Below, one piece after another: positions 8,401-16,519 of a DNA stretch of 49,146 nucleotides. A program made the translations under genes and the position numbers. Origin of the DNA: Butyrivibrio sp. GTDB lineage: Bacteria; Bacillota; Clostridia; Lachnospirales; Lachnospiraceae. A model generated the notes under the pieces. That model was not told the origin of the DNA. It searched no databases and saw only the letters and a list, made by a program, of their open reading frames with translations. Location of the stretch: assembly GCA_015056585.1 (NCBI GenBank), contig SVFZ01000023.1, positions 1 through 49,146 of the forward strand, written 5' to 3'. The number at the start of each line of letters is the position of its first letter. Position 1 is the first letter of the stretch.

Positions 8401-9986
8401 TTGCCTACGGTGGTAATTCAGGATGTGATATGCCTGACAAGAGATGCCCCAAGTGCGGAACTATGATGTACAAGGACGGATTTGACATCCCGTTTGAGAC
8501 TTTCCTTGGATTTAAAGGTGACAAGGAGCCTGATATCGACCTTAACTTCTCGGGAGAATATCAGTCAAAGGCCCACAAGTACACAGAGGTTATTTTTGGC
8601 TACGGACAGACCTTCAGGGCAGGGACTATAGCTTCTCTTGCAGACAAGACCGCCTACGGCTTTGTAAAAAAATATTATGACGGAATAGGTGTCAGCAAAA
8701 GAAAATGTGAAATAAACAGAATAGTTCAGGGTTGTACCGGTATAAGAAGAGGTACAGGCCAGCATCCCGGAGGAATCATAGTTCTTCCGGTGGGAGAGAA
8801 TATTAATTCCTTCTGTCCCGTACAGCATCCGGCCAATGATATGACCACAGCTACCATTACCACCCATTATGACTATCACTCAATTGACCACAACCTGCTA
8901 AAGCTTGATATTCTCGGACATGATGATCCTACGATGATTAGATTTTTGCAGGACTGCACAGGCCTGGATCCAAAGCTTGTACCTCTTGATGACAAGAATG
9001 TTATGAGTCTTTTCATGAATACTACGGCTCTTAACGTAACTCCTGAGCAGCTTGGCGGAACAAAGCTTGGGTGTCTGGGACTTCCTGAGTTTGGTACAGA
9101 CTTTGCCATGCAGATGGTTATTGACGCCAAGCCTTTATCATTGTCCCATCTTATCAGAATTTCAGGTCTGTCCCATGGTACAGACGTATGGCTGGGCAAC
9201 GCGCAGACACTTATTCAGGAGGGTACAGCTACAATTGATACCTGTATCTGTTGTCGAGATGATATCATGATCTATCTTATCCAGAAGGGTCTTGATAAGT
9301 CAGAGTCTTTCAAGATCATGGAGGCTGTTCGTAAAGGTAAGGTTGCAGGCGGTAAAGAGAAGAACTGGCCTGATTGGAAGAAGGATATGAAAGACCACGG
9401 CGTACCTGACTGGTATATCTGGTCCTGCGAGAAGATCAAGTACATGTTCCCTAAGGCCCACGCGGCAGCTTACGTTATGATGGCGTGGCGTATTGCCTAC
9501 TTTAAAGTGTACGTACCACAGGCGTTTTATGCTGCCTGGTTCAGTATCAGGGCAAAGGCTTTCAACTATGAGCATATGTGTCAGGGAGAAAACCACCTTC
9601 ACTCCATAATGCGTGACTACAACAACAGAAAAGATGAGCTTACAAACGCACAGCAGGCGGAATACGGAGACATGAGACTGGTTGAGGAAATGTATGAAAG
9701 AGGCATAGAATTTATGCCTATCGATATTTTCAAGGTAAAATCAAGAGATTTCCAGGTTATCGGGGATAAGATAATGCCTTCTCTGACCAGTATTGACGGT
9801 ATGGGTGAAAAAGCTGCGGACCAGATTGTGGAAGCAGCCAAAGACGGACCGTTTCTTTCAAAGGATGATTTCAGGCAGAGGACAAAATGTCCTCAGACAG
9901 TAATAGAAAAAATGTCTGCAATGGGACTTTTGGGAGATATTCCGGACTCCAATCAGATCAGTATTTTTGATTTCATGAAAGCTTAA
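5409..9986 (+). CDS. polC: DNA polymerase III alpha subunit, PolC type
   Basis: Replicative polymerase of low-GC Gram-positives. The 1525 residues show, in order: an N-terminal domain; a Lys/Glu/Ala-rich charged linker at about residues 180-260; an OB fold near 270-370; a PHP domain starting at VELHCHTKMSDMDG (His391, His393), interrupted by the proofreading exonuclease with FDIETTGF (Asp498, Glu500); a zinc-binding region (CPKC at 984-987 and at 1013-1016); and the polymerase palm with PDIDLNFSGE (Asp1042, Asp1044). The PHP-embedded exonuclease is diagnostic of PolC as against DnaE. It is slightly longer than the ~1440 typical of Bacillus, mostly because of the linker. Confidence 0.97.
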   Translation: MGKSFFDVFPALKLDDNIREIMEQTTVEKVSTTRKQDFIRIYLSSSKLIDKADILKTEAGIKKQFFAGQDLTVKIYEKFSLSAQYTPSNLIELYKDSIEMELKDYDHMEYSLFRAAQFVYPDENNMVIRLEDSVVGQKKAPDLLRVLSKIINERCGLSVAISPEFVEVKKENTEPDYSEESAKMAEKLEAAEQASEEKKKKKLEKEAAKAENAGGAEKAKAESFEKSAGAKDGADASKETKKPGFSKGGFGRKGDFGSYKKSDNPDVIFGRDFEEDAMKLVDIVGELGEVVIHGKIIAYDQRDIRNEKSILIFDVTDFTDTITVKMFVKTEDVPDITKDIKQGAFVKVKGIAAVDKFDHELSIQSVVGVKKIPDFTSKRVDRAEVKRVELHCHTKMSDMDGVSEVKDIVKQAYKWGMPGIAITDHGVVQALTDANHVWEDLYSGECKRRKEAGEPPIERQDFFKLILGVEAYVVDDLKEIVVNDKSQPLDGTTFVVFDIETTGFSPIKNRIIEIGAVKIRNGEIVERFSEFINPEVPIPYRIEKLTSITDDMVMGAPTREVIIPKFVEFCKDAVLVGHNVAFDISFINQNCKDLGIDVDYTTVDTLWLSRYFFPLQAKHTLDAVAKTLNVVLDHHHRAVDDAECTALIFNKFVPMLKEQKAVTLTDVNILGKPTKEMIRHLRSNHCIILAKNTLGRVNLYTLVSKSHVDYFRRFPLVPKSELLKYREGLIIGSACCAGELYGAVVEGRPPEEIAGIVDFYDYLEIQPVGNNHFMVDSERYEDINSDDDIREINKEIVRLGEQFNKPVVATCDAHFLNPEDEIYRTIIMAGKGMNDEEPAPLYLRTTEEMMAEFDYLGGDKAKEIVIDNTRKILDMCDSISPVRPDKCAPVIENSDEILTKICYDKAHEIYGENLPEIVQERLERELNSIIKNGFAVMYIIAQKLVWKSNEDGYLVGSRGSVGSSFVAFTSGITEVNSLSPHYVCPKCKYSDFDSEEVLAYGGNSGCDMPDKRCPKCGTMMYKDGFDIPFETFLGFKGDKEPDIDLNFSGEYQSKAHKYTEVIFGYGQTFRAGTIASLADKTAYGFVKKYYDGIGVSKRKCEINRIVQGCTGIRRGTGQHPGGIIVLPVGENINSFCPVQHPANDMTTATITTHYDYHSIDHNLLKLDILGHDDPTMIRFLQDCTGLDPKLVPLDDKNVMSLFMNTTALNVTPEQLGGTKLGCLGLPEFGTDFAMQMVIDAKPLSLSHLIRISGLSHGTDVWLGNAQTLIQEGTATIDTCICCRDDIMIYLIQKGLDKSESFKIMEAVRKGKVAGGKEKNWPDWKKDMKDHGVPDWYIWSCEKIKYMFPKAHAAAYVMMAWRIAYFKVYVPQAFYAAWFSIRAKAFNYEHMCQGENHLHSIMRDYNNRKDELTNAQQAEYGDMRLVEEMYERGIEFMPIDIFKVKSRDFQVIGDKIMPSLTSIDGMGEKAADQIVEAAKDGPFLSKDDFRQRTKCPQTVIEKMSAMGLLGDIPDSNQISIFDFMKA

Positions 9987-9998
9987 TCAAAAAAGTAC

Positions 9999-10027
9999 TT
10001 GCTTATGTCACATAATTATGGTATATT
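9999..10027 (+). promoter_or_regulatory. Sigma-A-type promoter for rpmE
   Basis: TTGCTT at 9999-10004 and TATATT at 10022-10027 are separated by 17 bases, just after the polC stop at 9986. The start of transcription would be near 10034. This gives rpmE its own promoter. Confidence 0.65.
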
Positions 10028-10100
10028 GATATAGCTGTTGTGAACAGCGGTAACTATAGTTAATTAGAAGATTCTTTTGTATATAGAGAGGTGAGAAGAG

Positions 10101-10307
10101 ATGAGACAGGACATTCAGCCAGAATTCCATCAGGCCACTGTTACTTGCAACTGCGGTAACACATTCACAGTTGGATCAACAAAGAGCGAAATTCACGTAG
10201 AAATCTGCTCTAAGTGCCATCCATTCTATACAGGCCAGCAGAAGGCTACAAGTGCTCGTGGACGTATTGATAAGTTCAACAAGAAATACGGCATGAACAA
10301 CAAGTAA
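10101..10307 (+). CDS. rpmE: 50S ribosomal protein L31, zinc-binding type
   Basis: Large-subunit ribosomal protein at the subunit bridge. The 68 residues contain the CxxC-type zinc site (Cys16 and Cys18 in CNCGN, Cys36 and Cys39 in [10 protein letters not shown]), so this is the zinc-dependent paralogue that is displaced in many bacteria under zinc starvation. The family signature HPFYTGQQ is present. GAGGTGAGAAG gives a strong ribosome site. It is flanked by its own promoter and a rho-independent terminator, so it is expressed as a single gene. Confidence 0.97.
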   Translation: MRQDIQPEFHQATVTCNCGNTFTVGSTKSEIHVEICSKCHPFYTGQQKATSARGRIDKFNKKYGMNNK

Positions 10308-10327
10308 TTAGCACAAGAAACATTGGA

Positions 10328-10362
10328 GAGGTTGAGGCAATAGCCTCGACCTCTTTTTATTT
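10328..10362 (+). terminator. Rho-independent terminator after rpmE
   Basis: GAGGTTGAGGC (10328-10338) pairs with GCCTCGACCTC (10343-10353) around an AATA loop, followed by TTTTTATTT. An 11 bp stem with one G-T pair. Confidence 0.9.
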
Positions 10363-10385
10363 CAAAATTATTTATTGGGGTTGAG

Positions 10386-11369
10386 ATGAGAAAACGTAAG
10401 ATCAGACACTATTCAGGCATTGGAGGACAGGCTGTTCTTGAGGGCGTAATGATGCGCAACAAGGATATGTACGCTGTTGCAGTCAGAAAGCCTGACGGAG
10501 ATATCGCCGTAGAGATTGATGAATATCATGGTATAGCTTATGGAAGTAAACTCCTTAATATACCTTTTGTACGAGGCATTTTCGTATTTATAGATTCACT
10601 TGTACTTGGACTTAAGTCACTTAATTATTCATCTTCTTTTTATGAGGAGTCAGGAGAGAAACCTACTAAGCTGGATGAAGAACTGGAGACTGTTTCAAAC
10701 GGACATGAAGATACCTTTTTGATGGTTCTTACCATGGCAATCTCATTCCTTTTTGCGATAGGTCTTTTTATGGTTCTTCCATATGCTTTATCTGAGGTTT
10801 TGGCAAGATATATCAGGAATGCCTCTCTTATTTCAATTATAGAGGGCGTTTTAAGGATAGCAATATTTATCATTTACATCCTTTTGATCTCATGTATGAA
10901 GGACATCAGAAGACTGTTTATGTATCACGGAGCTGAGCATAAATGCATTAACTGCATTGAGAAAGGGAGACCTTTAACTGTAAAGAATGTCATGAGAAGC
11001 TCCAGGCTTCACAAGAGATGCGGCAGCAGCTTTATTCTCTTTGTCATGCTTGTAAGTATTATACTTTTCTTCTTTATAAGAGTTGATTCTTATGTACTTC
11101 GTATTTTGCTCAGAATCCTGCTTATTCCTGTAATTTCAGGTATTTCCTATGAACTGATAAGGCTTGCCGGCAGATCGAATTTCTTTTTGATAAAGATTAT
11201 TTCTGCGCCGGGTCTCTGGCTTCAGAGACTTACTACCAAAGAGCCGGATGAGAGCATGGTGGAAGTGGCAATTAAGTCTGTAGAGGCTGTGTTTGACTGG
11301 AAGGAATACCTTAAGGATTCCTTTGGATATGAGATAGACGAGAGCTGGCTTCATGACGATGAAAACTGA
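10386..11369 (+). CDS. DUF1385 membrane protein (YqhQ-like)
   Basis: Conserved integral membrane protein of unknown function. The 327 residues start with IGGQAVLEGVMMRN, the family hallmark, and contain several hydrophobic segments (about residues 115-145, 150-175, 215-265). Between them are the conserved polar motifs YHGAEHKCINCIE and LHKRCGSSF, whose His, Glu and Cys suggest a metal site or catalytic function that has not been assigned. It overlaps prmC by 17 bases, and the pairing of this family with rpmE-prmC-prfA is common in Clostridia, hinting at a translation-linked or membrane quality-control role. That role is inference only. Confidence 0.88.
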   Translation: MRKRKIRHYSGIGGQAVLEGVMMRNKDMYAVAVRKPDGDIAVEIDEYHGIAYGSKLLNIPFVRGIFVFIDSLVLGLKSLNYSSSFYEESGEKPTKLDEELETVSNGHEDTFLMVLTMAISFLFAIGLFMVLPYALSEVLARYIRNASLISIIEGVLRIAIFIIYILLISCMKDIRRLFMYHGAEHKCINCIEKGRPLTVKNVMRSSRLHKRCGSSFILFVMLVSIILFFFIRVDSYVLRILLRILLIPVISGISYELIRLAGRSNFFLIKIISAPGLWLQRLTTKEPDESMVEVAIKSVEAVFDWKEYLKDSFGYEIDESWLHDDEN

Positions 11370-12213
11370 TATCTGTTACAAAAAACTGTATGAAAACGGA
11401 ATAGAGATACTAAATAGGGCCGGGATCGCTGAAGCTAAGCTTGATGCTCGGCTCCTTTTAGAATATGCATGCCAAACCGATCACTCGGTTTTGTTTGCTC
11501 ATCCGGAAAGAGAAATTTCAGAAAAAGAGTATGATAATTATATTGGCCTCATCGAAAGACGCGCAAAGAGAGAGCCTGTGGCCTATATCCTTGGAAACTG
11601 GGACTTCATGGGGCTTAATTTTAAGGTGAACAGTAATGTTCTTATTCCGGAACAGGACACGGAAGTGCTGGTAGAAGAGGCTATGAGGTATACGGAAGAC
11701 GGCTTTAAGGTGCTTGATCTTTGTACAGGCTCCGGTTGTATTGCTCTTAGTCTTTTAAATTACACCAACGACACCCGGGCAGTCTGTACAGACATTTCGG
11801 GAGAGGCACTGGATGTGGCAAAAGAAAATGCGGAAAGTCTGCGGCTTTCTGACAGAGTGACCTTTGTAAAGACGGATCTTTTCCCCGGTGAGGATATGGG
11901 GAAGTTTGATATTATTGTTTCTAATCCCCCGTATATAGCTACAAAGGTCATAGATACTCTTGCGCCTGAAGTAAAGGATTATGAGCCAAGACTGGCTCTT
12001 GACGGATCAGAAGACGGTCTTTTGTTTTACAGAAGAATAGTAGACAGCGTTCATAAATACCTGTTTTCCAGCGGCTATCTTTTTCTTGAGATTGGATATG
12101 ACCAGGGAAAAGCTTTGACAGACATGCTCAAAGAAAACGGTCATTTTCATGATATAGAGGTTATCAGGGACTACGCAGGAAATGACAGGGTTGTAAGGGC
12201 GTGCTTTTACTAG
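11353..12213 (+). CDS. prmC: Release factor glutamine methyltransferase
   Basis: Methylates the Gln of the GGQ motif in class I release factors using S-adenosylmethionine. The 286 residues have an N-terminal helical substrate-binding domain, the PVAYILGNWDFMGLNF block, the SAM-binding VLDLCTGSGCIALSL, and the catalytic NPPY (Asn191). It starts inside the end of the DUF1385 gene; an alternative ATG at 11359 would shorten it by two residues. Its substrate, the product of prfA, is encoded 11 bases downstream, so enzyme and target share a transcript. Confidence 0.96.
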   Translation: MTMKTDICYKKLYENGIEILNRAGIAEAKLDARLLLEYACQTDHSVLFAHPEREISEKEYDNYIGLIERRAKREPVAYILGNWDFMGLNFKVNSNVLIPEQDTEVLVEEAMRYTEDGFKVLDLCTGSGCIALSLLNYTNDTRAVCTDISGEALDVAKENAESLRLSDRVTFVKTDLFPGEDMGKFDIIVSNPPYIATKVIDTLAPEVKDYEPRLALDGSEDGLLFYRRIVDSVHKYLFSSGYLFLEIGYDQGKALTDMLKENGHFHDIEVIRDYAGNDRVVRACFY

Positions 12214-12224
12214 AGGAATAGAAG

Positions 12225-13295
12225 ATGTTTGATAAGTTAGAAGATATTTTACGCAGATATGAAGATATAACGATGGAACTTGGTGAGCCTTCTGCAATCG
12301 CCGATCAGGATCGCTTTAAGAAACTGATGAAAGAGCAGAAGTCTTTGGAGCCGCTTATCGAGTGCTATACAAGATACAAAAAGTGCAGAGAAACAATTGA
12401 AGAGAGCCTTCAGATGCTGGAGGGGGAAAGTGATCCGGATATGAAGGAAATGTTGAGGGAAGAGCTTGCTGCTGCGAAGGATGAGCTTCCGCAGCTTGAG
12501 AGTGAACTTAAAGTACTGCTTCTTCCCAAGGATCCCAATGATGACAAGAATGTTATTGTCGAGATCAGAGCAGGAGTTGGCGGAGATGAGGCAGCTCTTT
12601 TTGCAGCTGATATGTACAGGCTTTATACCAGATATGCAGAGCGTCAGAACTGGAAAGTTGAGACCATGAGCGTTGAGGATATTGGTATTGGCGGCATTAA
12701 GACCGTTAGCTTTATGATCAAGGGAAACGGTGCTTATTCGAGGCTCAAATTTGAGAGTGGTGTTCACAGAGTGCAGAGGATACCTGCTACCGAGTCAGGC
12801 GGAAGGATTCACACTTCGGCTATAACTGTTGCTATCATGCCTGAAGTTGAGGATGTGGAAGTTGATATTGATTTAAATGACTGCAAGTTTGATGTCTTCA
12901 GGGCATCCGGAAACGGCGGTCAGTGCGTAAATACAACGGATTCGGCTGTTCGTCTGACCCATTTTCCCACGGGAATTGTTATTTCCTGCCAGGACGAGAA
13001 GAGTCAGCAGCAGAATAAGGCCAAGGCGCTCAAGGTACTCAGAGCCAAATTGTATGAGCTTGAGACCCAGAAGCAGCACGACAGTGAGGCTGCACTCAGA
13101 AAAAGTCAGGTGGGAAGCGGCGACAGATCAGAGAAGATCAGAACCTATAACTTCCATCAAGGGAGAGTAACCGACCACAGGATCAATCTGACACTTTATA
13201 AGATTGATCAGATCATGGACGGCGATCTTGATGAGATAATAGATGCGCTTATTGCTGCGGATCAGGCCGAAAAATTAAAGAACCAGGGTGAGTGA
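12225..13295 (+). CDS. prfA: Peptide chain release factor 1
   Basis: Reads UAA and UAG stop codons and triggers peptide release. The tripeptide anticodon Pro187-Ala-Thr189 ([14 protein letters not shown]) marks it as RF1; RF2 has SPF. The catalytic Gly231-Gly-Gln233 lies in [18 protein letters not shown]. Length 356 is normal. AGAGGAATAGAAG precedes the ATG. The substrate Gln233 is the expected target of the upstream PrmC. No strong terminator is evident directly after the stop; the next gene has its own promoter. Confidence 0.97.
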   Translation: MFDKLEDILRRYEDITMELGEPSAIADQDRFKKLMKEQKSLEPLIECYTRYKKCRETIEESLQMLEGESDPDMKEMLREELAAAKDELPQLESELKVLLLPKDPNDDKNVIVEIRAGVGGDEAALFAADMYRLYTRYAERQNWKVETMSVEDIGIGGIKTVSFMIKGNGAYSRLKFESGVHRVQRIPATESGGRIHTSAITVAIMPEVEDVEVDIDLNDCKFDVFRASGNGGQCVNTTDSAVRLTHFPTGIVISCQDEKSQQQNKAKALKVLRAKLYELETQKQHDSEAALRKSQVGSGDRSEKIRTYNFHQGRVTDHRINLTLYKIDQIMDGDLDEIIDALIAADQAEKLKNQGE

Positions 13296-13343
13296 TAGTT
13301 AAACTTCATATAATTAAAATAAAATAAAGTGTTGTCTGTTTCA

Positions 13344-13372
13344 TTGAAGCTGAAATATAAAAAGGGTATAAT
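13344..13372 (+). promoter_or_regulatory. Sigma-A-type promoter for the Hpt gene
   Basis: TTGAAG (13344-13349) and TATAAT (13367-13372) with a 17-base spacer, in the AT-rich gap after prfA. It implies that the Hpt gene is transcribed independently of prfA. Confidence 0.7.
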
Positions 13373-13425
13373 CATTATATGGCATAAGTTGTTTACTAAT
13401 TTCCGTGAAAGGTGAGTAGTGGCTG

Positions 13426-13785
13426 ATGGATGCTGAGTTTAAGGCCGAATTGATTGAATGGGGCGTGGATTGGGACGAAATTCTGGACCGATTTATGGGA
13501 AATGAGGATCTGATCGCCAAATTTATGTTTAAGTTCCTAAATGACCAGAGTATGAATGACCTTACAAAGTATTTGAATGAAGGCAATGTTACAGAGGCAT
13601 TTAAGGCAGTTCACACTCTAAAGGGTGTAGGTGCCAATTTGGGACTTAAAGGCTTTTTAACTCCTGTCAAGGAGCTTACAGAGATTCTCCGTGCAGGCTC
13701 CATGGAAGGATATGAAGAGAAGTATGAGGAGATCAAACCTAAATATGAGGCTTTGATCACTATATTGAACAAATACAAGACTTAA
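13426..13785 (+). CDS. Hpt-domain phosphotransfer protein
   Basis: A stand-alone histidine phosphotransfer domain of 119 residues. The family core AVHTLKGVGANLGL places the phospho-accepting His at residue 63, inside a predicted four-helix bundle. Such proteins shuttle phosphoryl groups between receiver domains in multistep phosphorelays. No hybrid kinase is adjacent, so its partners are elsewhere. ATG 13426 follows AAAGGTGAGTAGTGGCTG, a rather distant ribosome site. It stands alone with its own near-consensus promoter and is convergent with the DUF5721 gene. The domain call is firm; the pathway is unknown. Confidence 0.9.
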   Translation: MDAEFKAELIEWGVDWDEILDRFMGNEDLIAKFMFKFLNDQSMNDLTKYLNEGNVTEAFKAVHTLKGVGANLGLKGFLTPVKELTEILRAGSMEGYEEKYEEIKPKYEALITILNKYKT

Positions 13786-13808
13786 ATTTAAGCAGGCGAA
13801 AGCTCTGC

Positions 13809-14309
13809 TCAGAGTATTTCACAACTGATACCGGATTTATCAAGAAAGCTTGGGATATAATTATCCCAGGCTTTTTCTATTTCTTTATCCAGTGAAAAAA
13901 TGGAAAAAGCAGTACCTGTGGTTAAAACAACATCGCTGTTTGAGAATCTGATGTTGACCCCAAGTTTTACCTGATCTTCAGAAAGGCCGGCATCGGCCGA
14001 TGTTAAAAGCGTTTTCTTTATATCTGCCGGAGCATGAAAAACAAATTTAAGCGAAAGAGGAGTCCTTTTTCCTTTTATCAGGTCAAAACATATAGCCTTG
14101 AGGTCCTGCCATCTGGAAAAATCCTGAAGGTCTGTCTGAACTTCGGCCTCTGCAGTGTCTTTATAGAAATCCTTGTGAATCCGCCCGTCTATGTGAAATG
14201 TATTGAAAGTATCGATGGTTATTTCTTCTGCAAAAAAATCATCGAAAAGCTCTGACTTTAAAAGTTTAGACATAAAATCTTTTTTATTTGAAATCTTAAG
14301 TGCGATCAT
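13809..14309 (-). CDS. DUF5721-like conserved protein
   Basis: A 166-residue soluble protein without signal peptide or membrane segment. The N-terminus MIALKISNKKDFMSKLL and the TFNTFHIDGRIHKDFY segment match my memory of the DUF5721 family, which is largely Lachnospiraceae-specific and of unknown function. A later segment, RTPLSLKFVFHAP, is also characteristic. AAAGGA lies upstream on the minus strand about ten bases before the ATG. It is convergent with the Hpt gene and divergent from the LacI-type regulator. No enzyme motif is visible; the family name is from memory and should be searched. Confidence 0.7.
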   Translation of the reverse strand: MIALKISNKKDFMSKLLKSELFDDFFAEEITIDTFNTFHIDGRIHKDFYKDTAEAEVQTDLQDFSRWQDLKAICFDLIKGKRTPLSLKFVFHAPADIKKTLLTSADAGLSEDQVKLGVNIRFSNSDVVLTTGTAFSIFSLDKEIEKAWDNYIPSFLDKSGISCEIL

Positions 14310-14500
14310 CCCGGTAAAATTCCTTTATAAATATCTTTGAATTATCTAAATGAATCCAATGCTCATTATACCTTTTTAAACCTGCAAAGTTCAATAAGAT
14401 AGCCTGATATAACGGAATGTTAACATATTATACAAAAAGTTAGGCATTATTTTATGAATCATTGGATAAATTATTTGTGCAAATATGATTAAAATTAGTT

Positions 14501-14506
14501 TATAAT
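14501..14506 (+). promoter_or_regulatory. Probable -10 box for the LacI-type regulator gene
   Basis: TATAAT lies 30 bases before the start codon in an AT-rich 227-base divergent gap. No good -35 sits at 17 bases; TTGTGC at 14475-14480 is 20 bases away. Confidence 0.4.
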
Positions 14507-14536
14507 TAATGCATTCTAGTTAAAAAAGGGGAGAAG

Positions 14537-15556
14537 ATGGCTAAGTCAGTAAGATTAAAAGATATTGCAGATAAGATTGGGGTGAGTACGGTTACGGTAT
14601 CCAAGGCTCTTTCCGGTCAGAAGGGTATGAGTGAGGAACTTAGAGAGAAGATCAACGCTCTTGCAAATGATATGGGATATGTGCCTCCTGTATCCAGAAA
14701 AGCAGATTTTACGAATAAGAGCTATACGATAGGAGTTCTTATTTCAGAGCACTTTATGAGCGAATACAGCTCGTTTTATACGAGAATGCATCAGCAGGTT
14801 TCGCAGATTGCCATGGACAAGGGCTGCTTTACCATGCTTGAGGTTATATCTCAGGAAAACGAGGAAAACAGGACTATTCCAAGACTTTTAGAGGATCACA
14901 AGGTTGATGGTATAGTGGTTGTGGGAAGACTTGATGAGAAGTACTTAAGGTCTATCAAGGAGACTGTTGGTATACCTATGGTATTTTTGGATTTCTGTAA
15001 TCACACAGGTGATGAGGACGCAGTTGTTTCAGACAGCTATAACGGTGCGTACTGTCTCACCAATTATCTGTTTGACATGGGACACAAGGACATAGCCTAC
15101 GTTGGAACAAGACTTGCTTCAGGGGCAATTACCGACAGATACTTTGGATATGCGAAGTCTATGATGGAGCATGGTATTGAATTCAGTTCAGACTGGATCA
15201 TAGATGACAGGGGACCCGATGGAGTAATGGATCCCGTTAATTACTTTAAATTCCCTGAAAGAATGCCGACAGCCTTTTTCTGTAACTGTGATATGGCAGC
15301 AAGCATGATGATAAAAAAGCTCCATGAGCACGGCTACAGAGTGCCTGATGACATATCTGTTGTGGGATATGATAATTATCTTTTCCCGGGACTTTGTGAC
15401 ATAAGGCTTACGACCTATGGAGTAGATACATATGAAATGGGACGTAATGCGGTACTTAACCTTATTCGTAAGATCAGTGGAGAGCGTTATCGTCAGGGTA
15501 TCATGATCCTTGAAGGACATATGATAGAGGGAGAGAGCGTAAAGCGCCTTAAGTGA
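14537..15556 (+). CDS. LacI-family transcriptional regulator
   Basis: DNA-binding repressor or activator with a sugar-type sensor domain. The N-terminal helix-turn-helix reads SVRLKDIADKIGVSTVTVSKAL with the hinge helix to about residue 60 (MGYVPP), followed by a periplasmic-binding-protein-like domain (TIGVLISEHFM to the C-terminus). Length 339 is normal. GGGGAG lies six bases before the ATG. No sugar enzymes are next to it, so its effector and targets cannot be read from context; it may regulate distant genes or itself. Members of this family bind palindromes with a central CG, such as the one upstream of glyA in this window, but a link is speculation. Confidence 0.93.
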   Translation: MAKSVRLKDIADKIGVSTVTVSKALSGQKGMSEELREKINALANDMGYVPPVSRKADFTNKSYTIGVLISEHFMSEYSSFYTRMHQQVSQIAMDKGCFTMLEVISQENEENRTIPRLLEDHKVDGIVVVGRLDEKYLRSIKETVGIPMVFLDFCNHTGDEDAVVSDSYNGAYCLTNYLFDMGHKDIAYVGTRLASGAITDRYFGYAKSMMEHGIEFSSDWIIDDRGPDGVMDPVNYFKFPERMPTAFFCNCDMAASMMIKKLHEHGYRVPDDISVVGYDNYLFPGLCDIRLTTYGVDTYEMGRNAVLNLIRKISGERYRQGIMILEGHMIEGESVKRLK

Positions 15557-15580
15557 TGTGACATAATATGATTAAAAAAG

Positions 15581-15619
15581 AAGTCGGCTTTTACCGTGAA
15601 AAGTAAAAGTCGACTTTTT
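15581..15619 (+). terminator. Bidirectional terminator between lacI-type gene and degV
   Basis: AAGTCGGCTTTTAC (15581-15594) pairs with GTAAAAGTCGACTT (15603-15616), a 14 bp stem with one G-T pair and an eight-base loop. A T-run follows on the plus strand and an A-run precedes it (15574-15579), so it can serve both convergent genes. Confidence 0.88.
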
Positions 15620-15673
15620 GATATGTTTATTTATTTCTGCAAAATGATTTAAAAAGAGCATTCATAGGGGAAA

Positions 15674-16510
15674 CTAGCAGGTTACAACAATTCCGCCATC
15701 GCCGGCGTAGGTTGTCGAAACCCCCGCAGCATCAACAATGATGGATTTTTTAAAAGGAATCTTTTTAAGCAAAAGATCGCGAACAACGCAGGCTCTCTCA
15801 TAGCAGTTTACGTGAGTGATCATAAGAGTTTTGCTCTCGGGATCTTTAAGTTCTGCTGCAACAAGCTCTGTCATTTTCATAAGAGCCTTTCGAATACCGA
15901 TGCCCTGGCTCTTTTGTACGATTTCTCCTTTTACTCCGCAGCATACGGGCTTGATATTAAGTGTAGTTGCCACAATAGCCTTTACACCAGTAAGACGGCC
16001 GTTCTTGCGCAATGTTTCCAGAGAATCAAGCACAAAATATGTAAGCATCTCATCGCGGTATTTTTCAACTTCTGCGACAACTTCCTCAAAGGAAAGCCCC
16101 ATAGAAGCCAGTTCAAAGGCTTTTATGGCAATTTGTGCTTCGCCGCAGCATGCGGAAAGAGAGTCAAAGATATGTATGTTCTTGTCACCTTTTTCCTCGT
16201 GATAGAGATTTTTTCCAAGAAGAGCACTGTTATAGCTGCCGCTGAGCTTGGATGAAAGTGTCACAACATATACGTCATCAAAATCACCTGTGTAGGCCTC
16301 CATGTACAGCTCAGGAGACGGGCAGGCTGTTTTTGCGCAGTTATCCGATGCAGCGACTTTGGCAAGATAGTCTGCCTGGTCAAAAGTATCGTCGTCTACC
16401 ACAATATGTTCATCTATCTGTAAAATCAGCGGAACTACCTGAAATCTGTTATCTTTTCTATATTCAACCGGCAAATCACAGCAGCTGTCTACAACAATCT
16501 TAAAACTCAT
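15674..16510 (-). CDS. DegV-family fatty-acid-binding protein
   Basis: DegV/FakB-type proteins bind a fatty acid and present it to the FakA kinase for phosphorylation. The 278 residues open with KIVVDSCCDLP (family DSxxDL), then KTACPSPELYMEAY (the TSxPS block, here TACPSP), TLSSKLSGSYNSALL, and DSLETLRKNGRLTG. The C-terminus GDGGIVVTC fits the second lipid-contact region. The start lies only nine bases downstream of the LytTR response regulator stop, so the two form one operon. No fakA is in the window. Paralogues are usual in Firmicutes, so the exact ligand is unknown. Confidence 0.92.
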   Translation of the reverse strand: MSFKIVVDSCCDLPVEYRKDNRFQVVPLILQIDEHIVVDDDTFDQADYLAKVAASDNCAKTACPSPELYMEAYTGDFDDVYVVTLSSKLSGSYNSALLGKNLYHEEKGDKNIHIFDSLSACCGEAQIAIKAFELASMGLSFEEVVAEVEKYRDEMLTYFVLDSLETLRKNGRLTGVKAIVATTLNIKPVCCGVKGEIVQKSQGIGIRKALMKMTELVAAELKDPESKTLMITHVNCYERACVVRDLLLKKIPFKKSIIVDAAGVSTTYAGDGGIVVTC

Positions 16511-16519
16511 AAAACCTCC

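Noticed and set aside
13786..13808. Terminator between the Hpt and DUF5721 genes
   Set aside because: Only a five-pair AGCAG/CTGCT stem without a T-run is present.
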